Of a DNA stretch of 64,000 nt, positions 56,683 through 64,000 are shown in pieces. The DNA comes from Bacillus sp. (in: firmicutes). GTDB lineage: Bacteria; Bacillota; Bacilli; Bacillales; JACDOC01. Under the pieces are notes generated by a model. It was not told where the DNA came from. It saw only the letters and a list, made by a program, of their open reading frames with translations, and ran no database searches. Made by a program: the position numbers and the translations under genes. The first letter of the stretch is position 1. Each line of letters begins with the position of its first letter. Location of the stretch: positions 84,849 through 148,848 of the forward strand of contig JACDOC010000005.1 in assembly GCA_017656295.1 (NCBI GenBank), given 5' to 3'.

Positions 56683-57549
56683 TTACATAAATTCGGCCAC
56701 TAGTTCTTCAAATTTCTTTTCGTCAAGCTGTAAGTCCATTTTAGCTAACGGCTCTTCAGCATAGCCTTTAACAAGCTCTTGGTAAGACGGTTGGGACGTG
56801 TTTTGATAAATAAGGCCCGTTACTAAACCATCGTGTTTCATGAGTGTTTGCATCGCCATTTCACGATTGGATGGGTCGTACCCTTCAATATCACTTAATT
56901 TCGTTAAGTTTTCTTTAAACCATTCATACGTATTGACTTTGTTGTAAGTCACACATGGACTAAACACGTTAATAATGGAAAATCCTTTATGCTTGATTCC
57001 TGCTTCAATAAGCGCCGTTAATTCTTTTAAATCAGAAGAAAAGCTTTGGGCAACGAAAGTCGCACCAGCTGTTAACGCCATTTCCATTGGGGCAAGAGCT
57101 GGTTCAATAGATCCTGCCGGTGTTGATTTTGTTTTAAAACCGGCAGCCGAACGCGGAGATGTTTGCCCTTTCGTTAATCCGTAAATTTGGTTGTCCATGA
57201 CGATGTACGTAATATCAATGTTGCGTCGAATCGCATGAATCGTATGGCCCATACCGATCGCAAAACCGTCACCATCACCACCAGATGCAATGACCGTTAA
57301 TTCTTTGTTGGCCATTTTTAATCCTTGGGCAATCGGTAAAGCCCGACCGTGAATACCATGAAAGCCGTATGAATGAATGTAACCGGAAATACGGCCTGAA
57401 CAACCAATCCCTGATACAACGGCGAGTTGTTCTGGCTCTAATCCAACGTTTGCTGCCGCACGTTGAATCGCCGCTTGTACAGAGAAGTCGCCGCATCCTG
57501 GACACCAGTTCGGTTTCACATTGTTACGAAAATCTTTAAAAGTAGCCAT
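56683..57549 (-). CDS. korB: 2-oxoacid:ferredoxin oxidoreductase, beta subunit
   Basis: 288 residues. Thiamine-diphosphate-binding subunit of a 2-oxoglutarate (or pyruvate) ferredoxin oxidoreductase. PNWCPGCGDFSVQAAIQRAA at the N-terminus binds the cluster/cofactor; GIGCSGRISGYIHSYGFHGI and IASGGDGDGFAIGMGHTIHA with GDGDGFAIG form the TPP/Mg site. The gene abuts korA with no gap. Bacillus and Geobacillus carry this pair between miaB and the spoVS region. 2-oxoglutarate is the favoured substrate by family, not proven. Confidence 0.92.
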   Translation of the reverse strand: MATFKDFRNNVKPNWCPGCGDFSVQAAIQRAAANVGLEPEQLAVVSGIGCSGRISGYIHSYGFHGIHGRALPIAQGLKMANKELTVIASGGDGDGFAIGMGHTIHAIRRNIDITYIVMDNQIYGLTKGQTSPRSAAGFKTKSTPAGSIEPALAPMEMALTAGATFVAQSFSSDLKELTALIEAGIKHKGFSIINVFSPCVTYNKVNTYEWFKENLTKLSDIEGYDPSNREMAMQTLMKHDGLVTGLIYQNTSQPSYQELVKGYAEEPLAKMDLQLDEKKFEELVAEFM

Positions 57550-59289
57550 CTACAACAACTCCTTGCTACGTTGATGAATTTCATGCGGCAGGAATGGGGT
57601 TCCATCGAATTTTAAGATGGATTGAATTTTTTGCGCATAGCCGACATTCATTTTAATAATATTGGCTAATTGGCCAGTCGCATTGTTTTCTACGACCACG
57701 ACTCGTTTTGCTTTTTCCATGAGCGGCGCGAGTTCTGCTGTTGGGAAAGGATGGATGAGACGAATATGAGCGTGGTTTACTTTTACACCTTCTTGTTCAA
57801 GACGTTCCATCGCTTCTTCAATTGCCCCGCGCGTTGAGTTAAAACCGATAAATAAAACATCAGGTTCTTCGTGTTTTACGTTTTTCGCAATTGGGTTTGG
57901 TATTGTTACGTTTGCTAATTTGCGCATTCGTTTTTCCATTTGCTCTTGTCGATTTTTCGATGCCTCTGACGGTTTACCCGTTTCATCATGTTCCACACCT
58001 GTTACATGATGAATTCCGTTTTTCATTCCAGGTAGGACCCGTGGGGAAATTCCATCTTCCGTCAGTTCATAGCGTTTAAAGTATTGTTTAGCTTCTAATT
58101 CTGGAAGCTCTGATTCATCTTGCACAAGTTTTCCACGGCGAATTTCCACTTTGCTGAAGTCAAGCGGTTCAACCGTTTGTTTACCTAAGGAAAGCTGCAA
58201 ATCTGATAAAACAATTACTGGACACTGATACTCTTCTGCTAAGTTAAATGCCTCAACGGTATCATAAAACGCCTCTTCGGCTGTACTTGGGGCAATGACA
58301 ATTTTCGGAATTTCCCCATGCGTACCGTAAATCATCGCCATTAAATCGGATTGTTCTTGTTTTGTTGGAAGTCCCGTCGAAGGACCACCTCGTTGTGTAT
58401 CAACAATGACTAACGGCGTTTCTGTCATACCAGATAAACCGATGGCTTCCATCATTAATGACAATCCAGGACCTGCAGATGCAGTAAACGCACGAATACC
58501 ACCGTAGTTGGCACCAATCGCCATTGTCGCTGCGGCAATTTCGTCCTCGGTTTGAATGACCGTACCACCAACATCAGGGAGCTTTTTAATTAAGTATTCC
58601 ATAATTTCTGATGCTGGTGTAATTGGATAAGCCGCCATTAAACGAGCTCCGCCGGCTAAAGCTCCAAGTGCAATTGCATCATTTCCGATCATAAACATTC
58701 GTTTTTTTCCATCAGCTTCCGCTAATTGGAACGTTTTATCGTCACCGATAAGCTCCTTCATCGTTTCAAAACCTTTTTTAATGGCTTCCATATTTTTTTG
58801 AACCACTTGATCGCCTTTTCGTCCAAAAATTTCTTGAACGACATCTTTAAAATGATCAATTTTTAAATTTAATACTGCACATGTAGCTCCGATTGCGACC
58901 ATGTTTTTCATTAACGATGTGCCGAGTTCAGTTGCAATCTCGGTAAATGGAACGGAAAATAATCGTACGTTTGTGTCCTCCGGTTTTTCTGGGTTAAACT
59001 TGGCATCTGCTATAATGATCCCTTTATCGTGCAATTCTTTATAGTTCACATCAATCGTTTCTTGATCAAAGGCCACTAATATATCTAAATCGTCAGCAAT
59101 CGCCCGAACAGGTTTTGTACTTACACGAATTTTATTATTCGTATGTCCCCCTTTAATACGGGACGAGAAGTGACGATAACCATATAAGTAATATCCTAAG
59201 CGATTTAAAGCAAGGGAAAAAATCTCGCCGGTACTTTCAATTCCTTCACCTTGCTGCCCGCCAACTTTCCATGAAAGCTGTTGTTGCAT
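57550..59289 (-). CDS. korA: 2-oxoacid:ferredoxin oxidoreductase, fused gamma-alpha subunit
   Basis: 579 residues. The N-terminal 190 residues are the gamma domain (SWKVGGQQGEGIESTGEIFS, then FSSRIKGGHTNNKIRVSTKP); the alpha domain follows (YPITPASEIMEYLIKKLPDV, TEDEIAAATMAIGANYGG, FTASAGPGLSLMMEAIGLSG). The gamma-alpha fusion is usual for the two-subunit KorAB type. With korB it decarboxylates a 2-oxoacid to the acyl-CoA while reducing ferredoxin. AAAGGGTG precedes the start. Confidence 0.92.
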   Translation of the reverse strand: MQQQLSWKVGGQQGEGIESTGEIFSLALNRLGYYLYGYRHFSSRIKGGHTNNKIRVSTKPVRAIADDLDILVAFDQETIDVNYKELHDKGIIIADAKFNPEKPEDTNVRLFSVPFTEIATELGTSLMKNMVAIGATCAVLNLKIDHFKDVVQEIFGRKGDQVVQKNMEAIKKGFETMKELIGDDKTFQLAEADGKKRMFMIGNDAIALGALAGGARLMAAYPITPASEIMEYLIKKLPDVGGTVIQTEDEIAAATMAIGANYGGIRAFTASAGPGLSLMMEAIGLSGMTETPLVIVDTQRGGPSTGLPTKQEQSDLMAMIYGTHGEIPKIVIAPSTAEEAFYDTVEAFNLAEEYQCPVIVLSDLQLSLGKQTVEPLDFSKVEIRRGKLVQDESELPELEAKQYFKRYELTEDGISPRVLPGMKNGIHHVTGVEHDETGKPSEASKNRQEQMEKRMRKLANVTIPNPIAKNVKHEEPDVLFIGFNSTRGAIEEAMERLEQEGVKVNHAHIRLIHPFPTAELAPLMEKAKRVVVVENNATGQLANIIKMNVGYAQKIQSILKFDGTPFLPHEIHQRSKELL

Positions 59290-59478
59290 CGTACGACACC
59301 CTTTCTTCTAAACAAAAACTCTATGACATAGTTTATCATTTTTCTCTATAAATCTCTAGAAAATAAAAAAATAGAGGTGTATAAATTTACAGAAAATTAT
59401 TCCAAATTCATATTTAACCTTCATAAATTCGGGCTTTTAAGATTTAATTAAAATACATTTGCGCGTATAAAAATAAAG

Positions 59479-60432
59479 TTATACACCTAAACCTTCGACT
59501 GGAAATCGGTCAACAAAGTTTTGATATAAAAATTTCACCACTTGACTTTCAGAATAATACTTTTGCAATTGGTTTATCAATTGGTCATAATAACGATACG
59601 ATTCTAAGCCTAAAGTCGGAGAATCGATGCCATCAAAGTCCGACCCAAAACCGAGATGATTTTCTCCTCCAAGCGAACAAATATACTCTACATGTCTTAA
59701 CACATCATCAATCGTTGCTCTTCCATCTGTTCGTAAAAAATAAGGAACAAACGTTACACCAATGACACCATCTGCTTCGATAAGAGCACGAATTTGCCTG
59801 TCTTTTAAATTCCGAGGATGTGGTGTGATGCTTGCACAATTGGAATGGGTGGCCACTGGATGCTTGGCGATTTCGATGACATCCCAAAATGCTCGTTCAC
59901 ATAAATGAGAAACATCTGTCCATATGTTCCACTGATTCATAACATCTAACACTTGTCGGCCGAATGACGTTAGTCCTGCCCCTCGGGGTTCTAATGCTCC
60001 ATCTGCCACTGCATTGGCCCAGTTCCAGGTTAATCCAACCGAACGAACCCCAAGCCGGAAGAGTGTGGTTAATTTTAGGAGGTCCTCTTCAATCGGTTCG
60101 CACCCTTCAAGCGTTAAAATGGCTCCTATTTCATGATCCTGTAACGATTCGATATCACCTTTTGATCGAACAAGTTTCAAGTTTGGGCACGGCCGTAACA
60201 CTTTTTCATAAAAATCATCCACCATTTGTAACGCGATTTGAAATCGGTCATGTGGATGAACATCATGGGGAACGAATATAGCAAAACATTGGACTTTTGC
60301 CCCCGCTTCTACAAGCTGAGGATAGGTGACATGCATCTGCTCTCCTTGGTGAAATTGATAGGTTGGATCTTTGTACATTTGAAAAAGTACATCACAATGG
60401 GCGTCAAAAATTGGGTATGTTTGTGTAGTCAT
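59479..60432 (-). CDS. Membrane dipeptidase-type (M19) peptidase
   Basis: 317 residues from ATG 60432 (AGGGGAAAAGG in front). Zinc ligands FDAHCDVLF (His-x-Asp) near residue 12, GAILTLEGCEPIEEDLLKLT (bridging Glu), and the later His in WTDVSHLCERAFWDVIEIAK and PVATHSNC; the Asp in HLGFGSDFDGIDS completes the site. M19 enzymes hydrolyse dipeptides including D-residue ones. In Bacillus this gene follows spoVS, as here. Confidence 0.9.
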   Translation of the reverse strand: MTTQTYPIFDAHCDVLFQMYKDPTYQFHQGEQMHVTYPQLVEAGAKVQCFAIFVPHDVHPHDRFQIALQMVDDFYEKVLRPCPNLKLVRSKGDIESLQDHEIGAILTLEGCEPIEEDLLKLTTLFRLGVRSVGLTWNWANAVADGALEPRGAGLTSFGRQVLDVMNQWNIWTDVSHLCERAFWDVIEIAKHPVATHSNCASITPHPRNLKDRQIRALIEADGVIGVTFVPYFLRTDGRATIDDVLRHVEYICSLGGENHLGFGSDFDGIDSPTLGLESYRYYDQLINQLQKYYSESQVVKFLYQNFVDRFPVEGLGV

Positions 60433-60566
60433 CCTTTTCCCCTCTTCCCAGTTCAATCAATTTGCTCTATTTTTTTACTTTCTAAGTTTTTGTAACCATT
60501 CATCAACATGGCTATATTCCTTTTGAAATACATATATCAACTAGTACAAAAAATACCTTAAAAAAT

Positions 60567-60591
60567 GCCTGTTTGCATTCCGCAAACAGGC
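60567..60591 (-). terminator. Terminator of spoVS
   Basis: Perfect 10-bp stem GCCTGTTTGC / GCAAACAGGC followed by ATTTTTTAAGG on the minus strand. Confidence 0.9.
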
Positions 60592-60607
60592 ACCTGTCAG
60601 GGGTAAC

Positions 60608-60868
60608 CTACCGCGGTTCCACGATCAATTTAATAGCGGTACGTTCTTCCCCTTCAATTTGAATATCAGTAAAAGCAGGAATACAAATTAAATCTACACC
60701 ACTTGGAGCTACAAAACCTCTCGCAATGGCTACCGCTTTAACCGCTTGATTGAGGGCACCAGCTCCAATCGCTTGAATCTCAGCAGCTCCCCTTTCACGA
60801 AGAACACCGGCAAGTGCACCAGCTACAGAATTCGGATTAGATTTTGCTGAAACTTTTAATATTTCCAT
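60608..60868 (-). CDS. spoVS: Stage V sporulation protein SpoVS
   Basis: 86 residues, the standard length of this very conserved family. MEILKVSAKSNPNSVAGALA at the N-terminus and AIGAGALNQAVKAVAIARGF in the middle are nearly invariant. An Alba-like fold; it acts in forespore/coat development. AAGGAGG precedes the ATG. Its position between ymdB and the dipeptidase gene is conserved. Confidence 0.97.
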   Translation of the reverse strand: MEILKVSAKSNPNSVAGALAGVLRERGAAEIQAIGAGALNQAVKAVAIARGFVAPSGVDLICIPAFTDIQIEGEERTAIKLIVEPR

Positions 60869-61006
60869 TTTTGTTCCTCCTTGTCATTTTCCCCATACCG
60901 AATGTCCATTAAGAGTGACACATATGGTAGAAACGATTCCATTGCTACTATATTCACCCATCTCCGAACATATGCCTGCTTGGACAAAATTTTGGAGGAA
61001 CCTTTT

Positions 61007-61807
61007 TTATTCAGAAATAAACGGATGGTCGTCGTTAATTAAAATTCGGTTGATTTGCGTTGCCTTCCCCGTTTTATCATCTACATGAATGAGGCAAGCA
61101 CTAAGCTGTCTGCGACCTTCTTTCGGTACTTCAAACCGAACCGGTAAGCTCGTTAAAAACTTCCGTATAACTGCTGTACGTTCCATTCCTAATATCTCAT
61201 CGTAAGGACCCGTCATCCCCACATCTGTCAAATATGCGGTTCCATTCGGTAAAATACGGTTATCAGCCGTTTGAACATGCGTATGCGTTCCTATAACCGC
61301 TGACACTTTTCCATCCAAGTACCAGCCCATCGCTTGTTTTTCGCTCGTTGCTTCCGCGTGAAAATCAACAAAAATAATTGGTGTTCGTTCTTTAGCAACG
61401 GTAACTAACCTGTCAGCTACGACAAATGGGTCGTTGAGAGCTGGCATAAACGTCCGCCCTTGTAAATTGATGACCGCTACTTCTATTCCGTTCACTTTCA
61501 CAAATCGCATCCCTACTCCTGGTGTTCCTTCAGGAAAATTTGCTGGACGTACAAGATATTTAGCGTCATCAATAAATTCAAAGATTTCTTTATTATCCCA
61601 AGCATGATTTCCAAGGGTAATGACGTGTGCTCCAACGTCTAATAATTGTCGGTAAATTTTTTCCGTAATGCCACGTCCTCCTGCCGCATTTTCACCATTG
61701 ATGACCGTTACATCAGGACGATATTTTTCCTTTAATCGTGGAACATATTCTTTTACCATCTCACGGCCAGGAGATCCAACCACATCTCCGACGAATAGAA
61801 TTTTCAT
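61007..61807 (-). CDS. ymdB: YmdB metallophosphodiesterase (2',3'-cyclic nucleotide)
   Basis: 266 residues from ATG 61807 (AGAAAGGGC upstream). Calcineurin-fold motifs in order: MKILFVGDVVGSPGREM, VINGENAAGGRGITEK, VITLGNHAWDNKEIF, FVDFHAEATSEKQAMGWYLD, IGTHTHVQTADNRILPNG. In B. subtilis YmdB hydrolyses 2',3'-cyclic nucleotides, controls motility-versus-biofilm switching and is encoded just after RNase Y, as here. The dispersed repeat copy 2 lies between them. Confidence 0.96.
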   Translation of the reverse strand: MKILFVGDVVGSPGREMVKEYVPRLKEKYRPDVTVINGENAAGGRGITEKIYRQLLDVGAHVITLGNHAWDNKEIFEFIDDAKYLVRPANFPEGTPGVGMRFVKVNGIEVAVINLQGRTFMPALNDPFVVADRLVTVAKERTPIIFVDFHAEATSEKQAMGWYLDGKVSAVIGTHTHVQTADNRILPNGTAYLTDVGMTGPYDEILGMERTAVIRKFLTSLPVRFEVPKEGRRQLSACLIHVDDKTGKATQINRILINDDHPFISE

Positions 61808-61891
61808 GTAAATGCCCTTTCTACAGTTTTTTTCTTTTTTATTGTAACATAATTGTAACAAGTTTCTCTATGCTCATCTATTTATGTATAG

Positions 61892-62073
61892 GCTATGTTA
61901 TATGTCATTGTTGATTTTTAGCAAGACATGAAGCGAAAGGAGGCGACTCCAGCGGGAACAAGAAGCCGCAAGACCCTTACTTGAGCGTAGCGAAGGATGC
62001 GGCTTCCTGCTTGCCCGCGGAAAGTGTCCGCCACAAGCGTAATGTATAAATATCAACAGTATCGTTTAACAGA
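61892..62073. repeat. Dispersed structured repeat, copy 2
   Basis: 182 bases homologous to copy 1 at 52526. The core arm pair here is GAAGCCGCA / TGCGGCTTC (copy 1 has AAGCCGCAAG / CTTGCGGCTT), and ends share GCTATGTTATATGTCA and ATCGTTTAACAGA. Copy 2 carries an extra segment near GAAGCGAAAGG. It is located between ymdB and rny, outside both coding frames. Confidence 0.9.
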
Positions 62074-62159
62074 CATTCATGCCTATTGCCATTGGCACAT
62101 CGATGAATGAAATAACAGTAAAAGTTATCCACAGTTATTTTAGGGTAGAGCCTATGTAT

Positions 62160-62193
62160 AAAATAAAACGGTGGAAATCCACCGTTTTATTTT
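62160..62193 (-). terminator. Terminator overlapping the rny stop
   Basis: 15-bp stem AAAATAAAACGGTGG / CCACCGTTTTATTTT with a 4-base loop; the rny stop codon is in the left part of the stem on the minus strand. Confidence 0.9.
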
Positions 62194-63749
62194 GCGTATT
62201 CAACAGCTCTCGTTTCACGGATGACTGTAACTTTAATATGACCAGGATAATCAAGTTCTTCTTCAATGCGTTTACGGATGTCACGAGCAAGACGATGTGC
62301 TTCAAGATCATCGATTTGCTCTGGTTTTACTATGATACGTACTTCCCTACCTGCTTGAATGGCATATGATTTTTCTACGCCATCATAGGATTCAGAAATT
62401 TCTTCAAGTTTTTCTAGACGGCGAATGTAATTCTCTAACGTCTCACTACGTGCACCTGGACGTGCTGCCGACAACGCATCGGCTGCGGCCACAAGAACAG
62501 CAATGATAGACGTTGGTTCTGTATCACCATGGTGGGAAGCAATACTATTGATCACGACTGGGTGTTCTTTATATTTGGTTGCTAATTCCACCCCAATTTC
62601 TACGTGGCTACCTTCAACTTCATGGTCGACGGCTTTACCGATATCATGAAGCAAACCAGCACGTCTCGCAAGCGTTTCATCCTCACCTAATTCGGCTGCT
62701 AAAAGACCGGCTAAATAAGCTACTTCCATCGAATGTTTAAGAACGTTTTGTCCGTAACTTGTACGGAACTTCAAACGCCCTAATATCTTGATTAAATCTG
62801 GATGAAGCCCGTGAACTCCAACTTCAAAAGATGTTTGCTCACCAATTTCACGAATGTGTTCATCCACTTCTCGCCGAGCCTTTTCCACCATTTCTTCAAT
62901 TCGCGCTGGATGAATACGTCCGTCCTGAACTAGTTTTTCAAGGGCAATTCGAGCCGTTTCGCGACGAATTGGATCAAATCCAGATAAAATCACCGCTTCT
63001 GGCGTATCATCGATAATTAAATCAATACCTGTTAACGTCTCTAACGTGCGAATGTTTCGACCTTCACGCCCGATAATGCGACCTTTCATTTCATCGTTTG
63101 GTAAGTTGACAACCGATACGGTTGTTTCGGCCACATGTTCCGCCGCACAACGCTGAATCGCTAGGGAAAGAATTTCTTTCGCTTTTTTATCCGCTTCTTC
63201 TTTCGCCCGCGTTTCTTGCTCTTTAATCATCACGGCAATATCGTGGGCTAATTCTTGTTCGACACGCTCTAGAATAATAGCTTTTGCTTCTTCGCGAGTG
63301 AGACCCGAGATGCGCTCCAGTTCAGCTTGCTGTGTACGTATCATCTCGTCCACTTTGCTTTCCATCTCTTCAATATGTTGTTGTCTTTCGTTCAGAGATT
63401 CCTCTTTCTTTTCTAATGCCGCTTCCCGTTTATCTAGCGTTTCATCTTTTCGATCGAGGTTCTCTTCTTTTTGCAATAAACGATTTTCTTGTTTTTGCAA
63501 TTCGTTTCTTCGTTCACGAAGTTCTATTTCCGTTTCTGTACGAAGTTTATGAATCTCATCCTTTGCTTCTAATAGGGCTTCCTTTTTTAATGCTTCCGCC
63601 TCGCGCTTAGCATCATCTAATATTTGTTCCGCTGCACTTTTCGCCCCAGCAATCTTTTGTTCAGCAAGGATTTTTCGAATGAAATAACCAACAACTACAC
63701 CGACGATTAGGCCAAGCAAAATGGAGATGATGTTGTCCGTTCCACCCAT
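62187..63749 (-). CDS. rny: Ribonuclease Y
   Basis: 520 residues from ATG 63749 (AAGGAGGTGAATGCG in front). A membrane anchor [20 protein letters not shown] is followed by a long charged coiled coil (about residues 30-190), a KH domain ([20 protein letters not shown]) and the catalytic HD domain ([17 protein letters not shown]). RNase Y starts mRNA decay at the membrane and is guided by the RicAFT complex encoded partly in this window. The order rny-ymdB matches Bacillus. Confidence 0.97.
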   Translation of the reverse strand: MGGTDNIISILLGLIVGVVVGYFIRKILAEQKIAGAKSAAEQILDDAKREAEALKKEALLEAKDEIHKLRTETEIELRERRNELQKQENRLLQKEENLDRKDETLDKREAALEKKEESLNERQQHIEEMESKVDEMIRTQQAELERISGLTREEAKAIILERVEQELAHDIAVMIKEQETRAKEEADKKAKEILSLAIQRCAAEHVAETTVSVVNLPNDEMKGRIIGREGRNIRTLETLTGIDLIIDDTPEAVILSGFDPIRRETARIALEKLVQDGRIHPARIEEMVEKARREVDEHIREIGEQTSFEVGVHGLHPDLIKILGRLKFRTSYGQNVLKHSMEVAYLAGLLAAELGEDETLARRAGLLHDIGKAVDHEVEGSHVEIGVELATKYKEHPVVINSIASHHGDTEPTSIIAVLVAAADALSAARPGARSETLENYIRRLEKLEEISESYDGVEKSYAIQAGREVRIIVKPEQIDDLEAHRLARDIRKRIEEELDYPGHIKVTVIRETRAVEYAK

Positions 63750-64000
63750 CGCATTCACCTCCTTCTTGCTATGAACTTCTGTCATGTTTTACACATGTCG
63801 GCTGGTACATTGTTCATGGTCAATATACAGCGCAAAGGCATGTTTCATATTCGAAAAAAATGTCAAATATACATACTAATTTTAAAACTGTGGTATTTTC
63901 TTGTCAAGTGAAACTCCTTGCACGATTGAGTCAAGTATTTGTGGGCAGTTTTTTTCTCCCTAACAATGAAAGCGGATTCACTATTTTAGGGTACTCTCTT

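Overview
The window is a chromosome segment of an endospore-forming Bacillaceae bacterium. Evidence for this: cotE, spoVS, glpP, ricA (ymcA), miaB, ymdB and rny are all present; Shine-Dalgarno sequences are strong (AAGGAGG type); many starts are TTG or GTG; and the order rny-ymdB-spoVS-...-miaB-ricA-cotE-mutS-mutL, with the nearby glpPFKD operon, is the arrangement known from Bacillus and Geobacillus. The genus cannot be fixed from sequence alone. Most core genes lie on the minus strand.

Region 1 (1-14302) is an AT-rich defence island. A complete class 2 DISARM operon runs on the minus strand in the order drmE-drmA-drmB-drmC-drmMII. To its left a plus-strand HD-domain dNTP triphosphohydrolase is transcribed divergently from a very large (more than 1,013 residues) reverse transcriptase of the Abi/unknown-group kind, whose gene runs off the left edge. 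The RT/dGTPase pair, with a 343-base gap holding an 11-bp inverted repeat, is the best candidate here for an undescribed defence module.

Region 2 (14744-32852) is mixed accessory and housekeeping content: a lipoprotein, a WYL regulator, a GH13 alpha-glucosidase, an alkaline-phosphatase-fold enzyme, a MarR/permease/Cys-rich-peptide operon with two operator-like dyads, an M14 peptidase, a cupin, a SEC-C protein, a GNAT acetyltransferase and an M3 oligopeptidase. Region 3 (32971-43159) has the glpP-glpF-glpK-glpD regulon with two terminator hairpins suited to GlpP antitermination and a cre site, then an HD phosphohydrolase, a NERD protein, an AraC regulator and a MATE exporter. Region 4 (44078-64000) has mismatch repair (mutL, mutS), cotE, ricA-miaB, a 2-oxoacid:ferredoxin oxidoreductase, a dipeptidase, spoVS, ymdB and rny.

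The most striking unexplained structure is a family of four AT-rich tandem arrays (17881-18716, 30224-31012, 38611-39727, 43199-43998), about 3.5 kb in all. They are built of roughly 21-base units sharing a TTATGAG core followed by an A-tract. Three lie between convergent genes in plus orientation. One lies between divergent genes in minus orientation and has a 174-176-base higher-order repeat. One array has grown into the 3' end of a coding sequence. A second dispersed element, 165-182 bases and strongly structured, is present twice (52526 and 61892).
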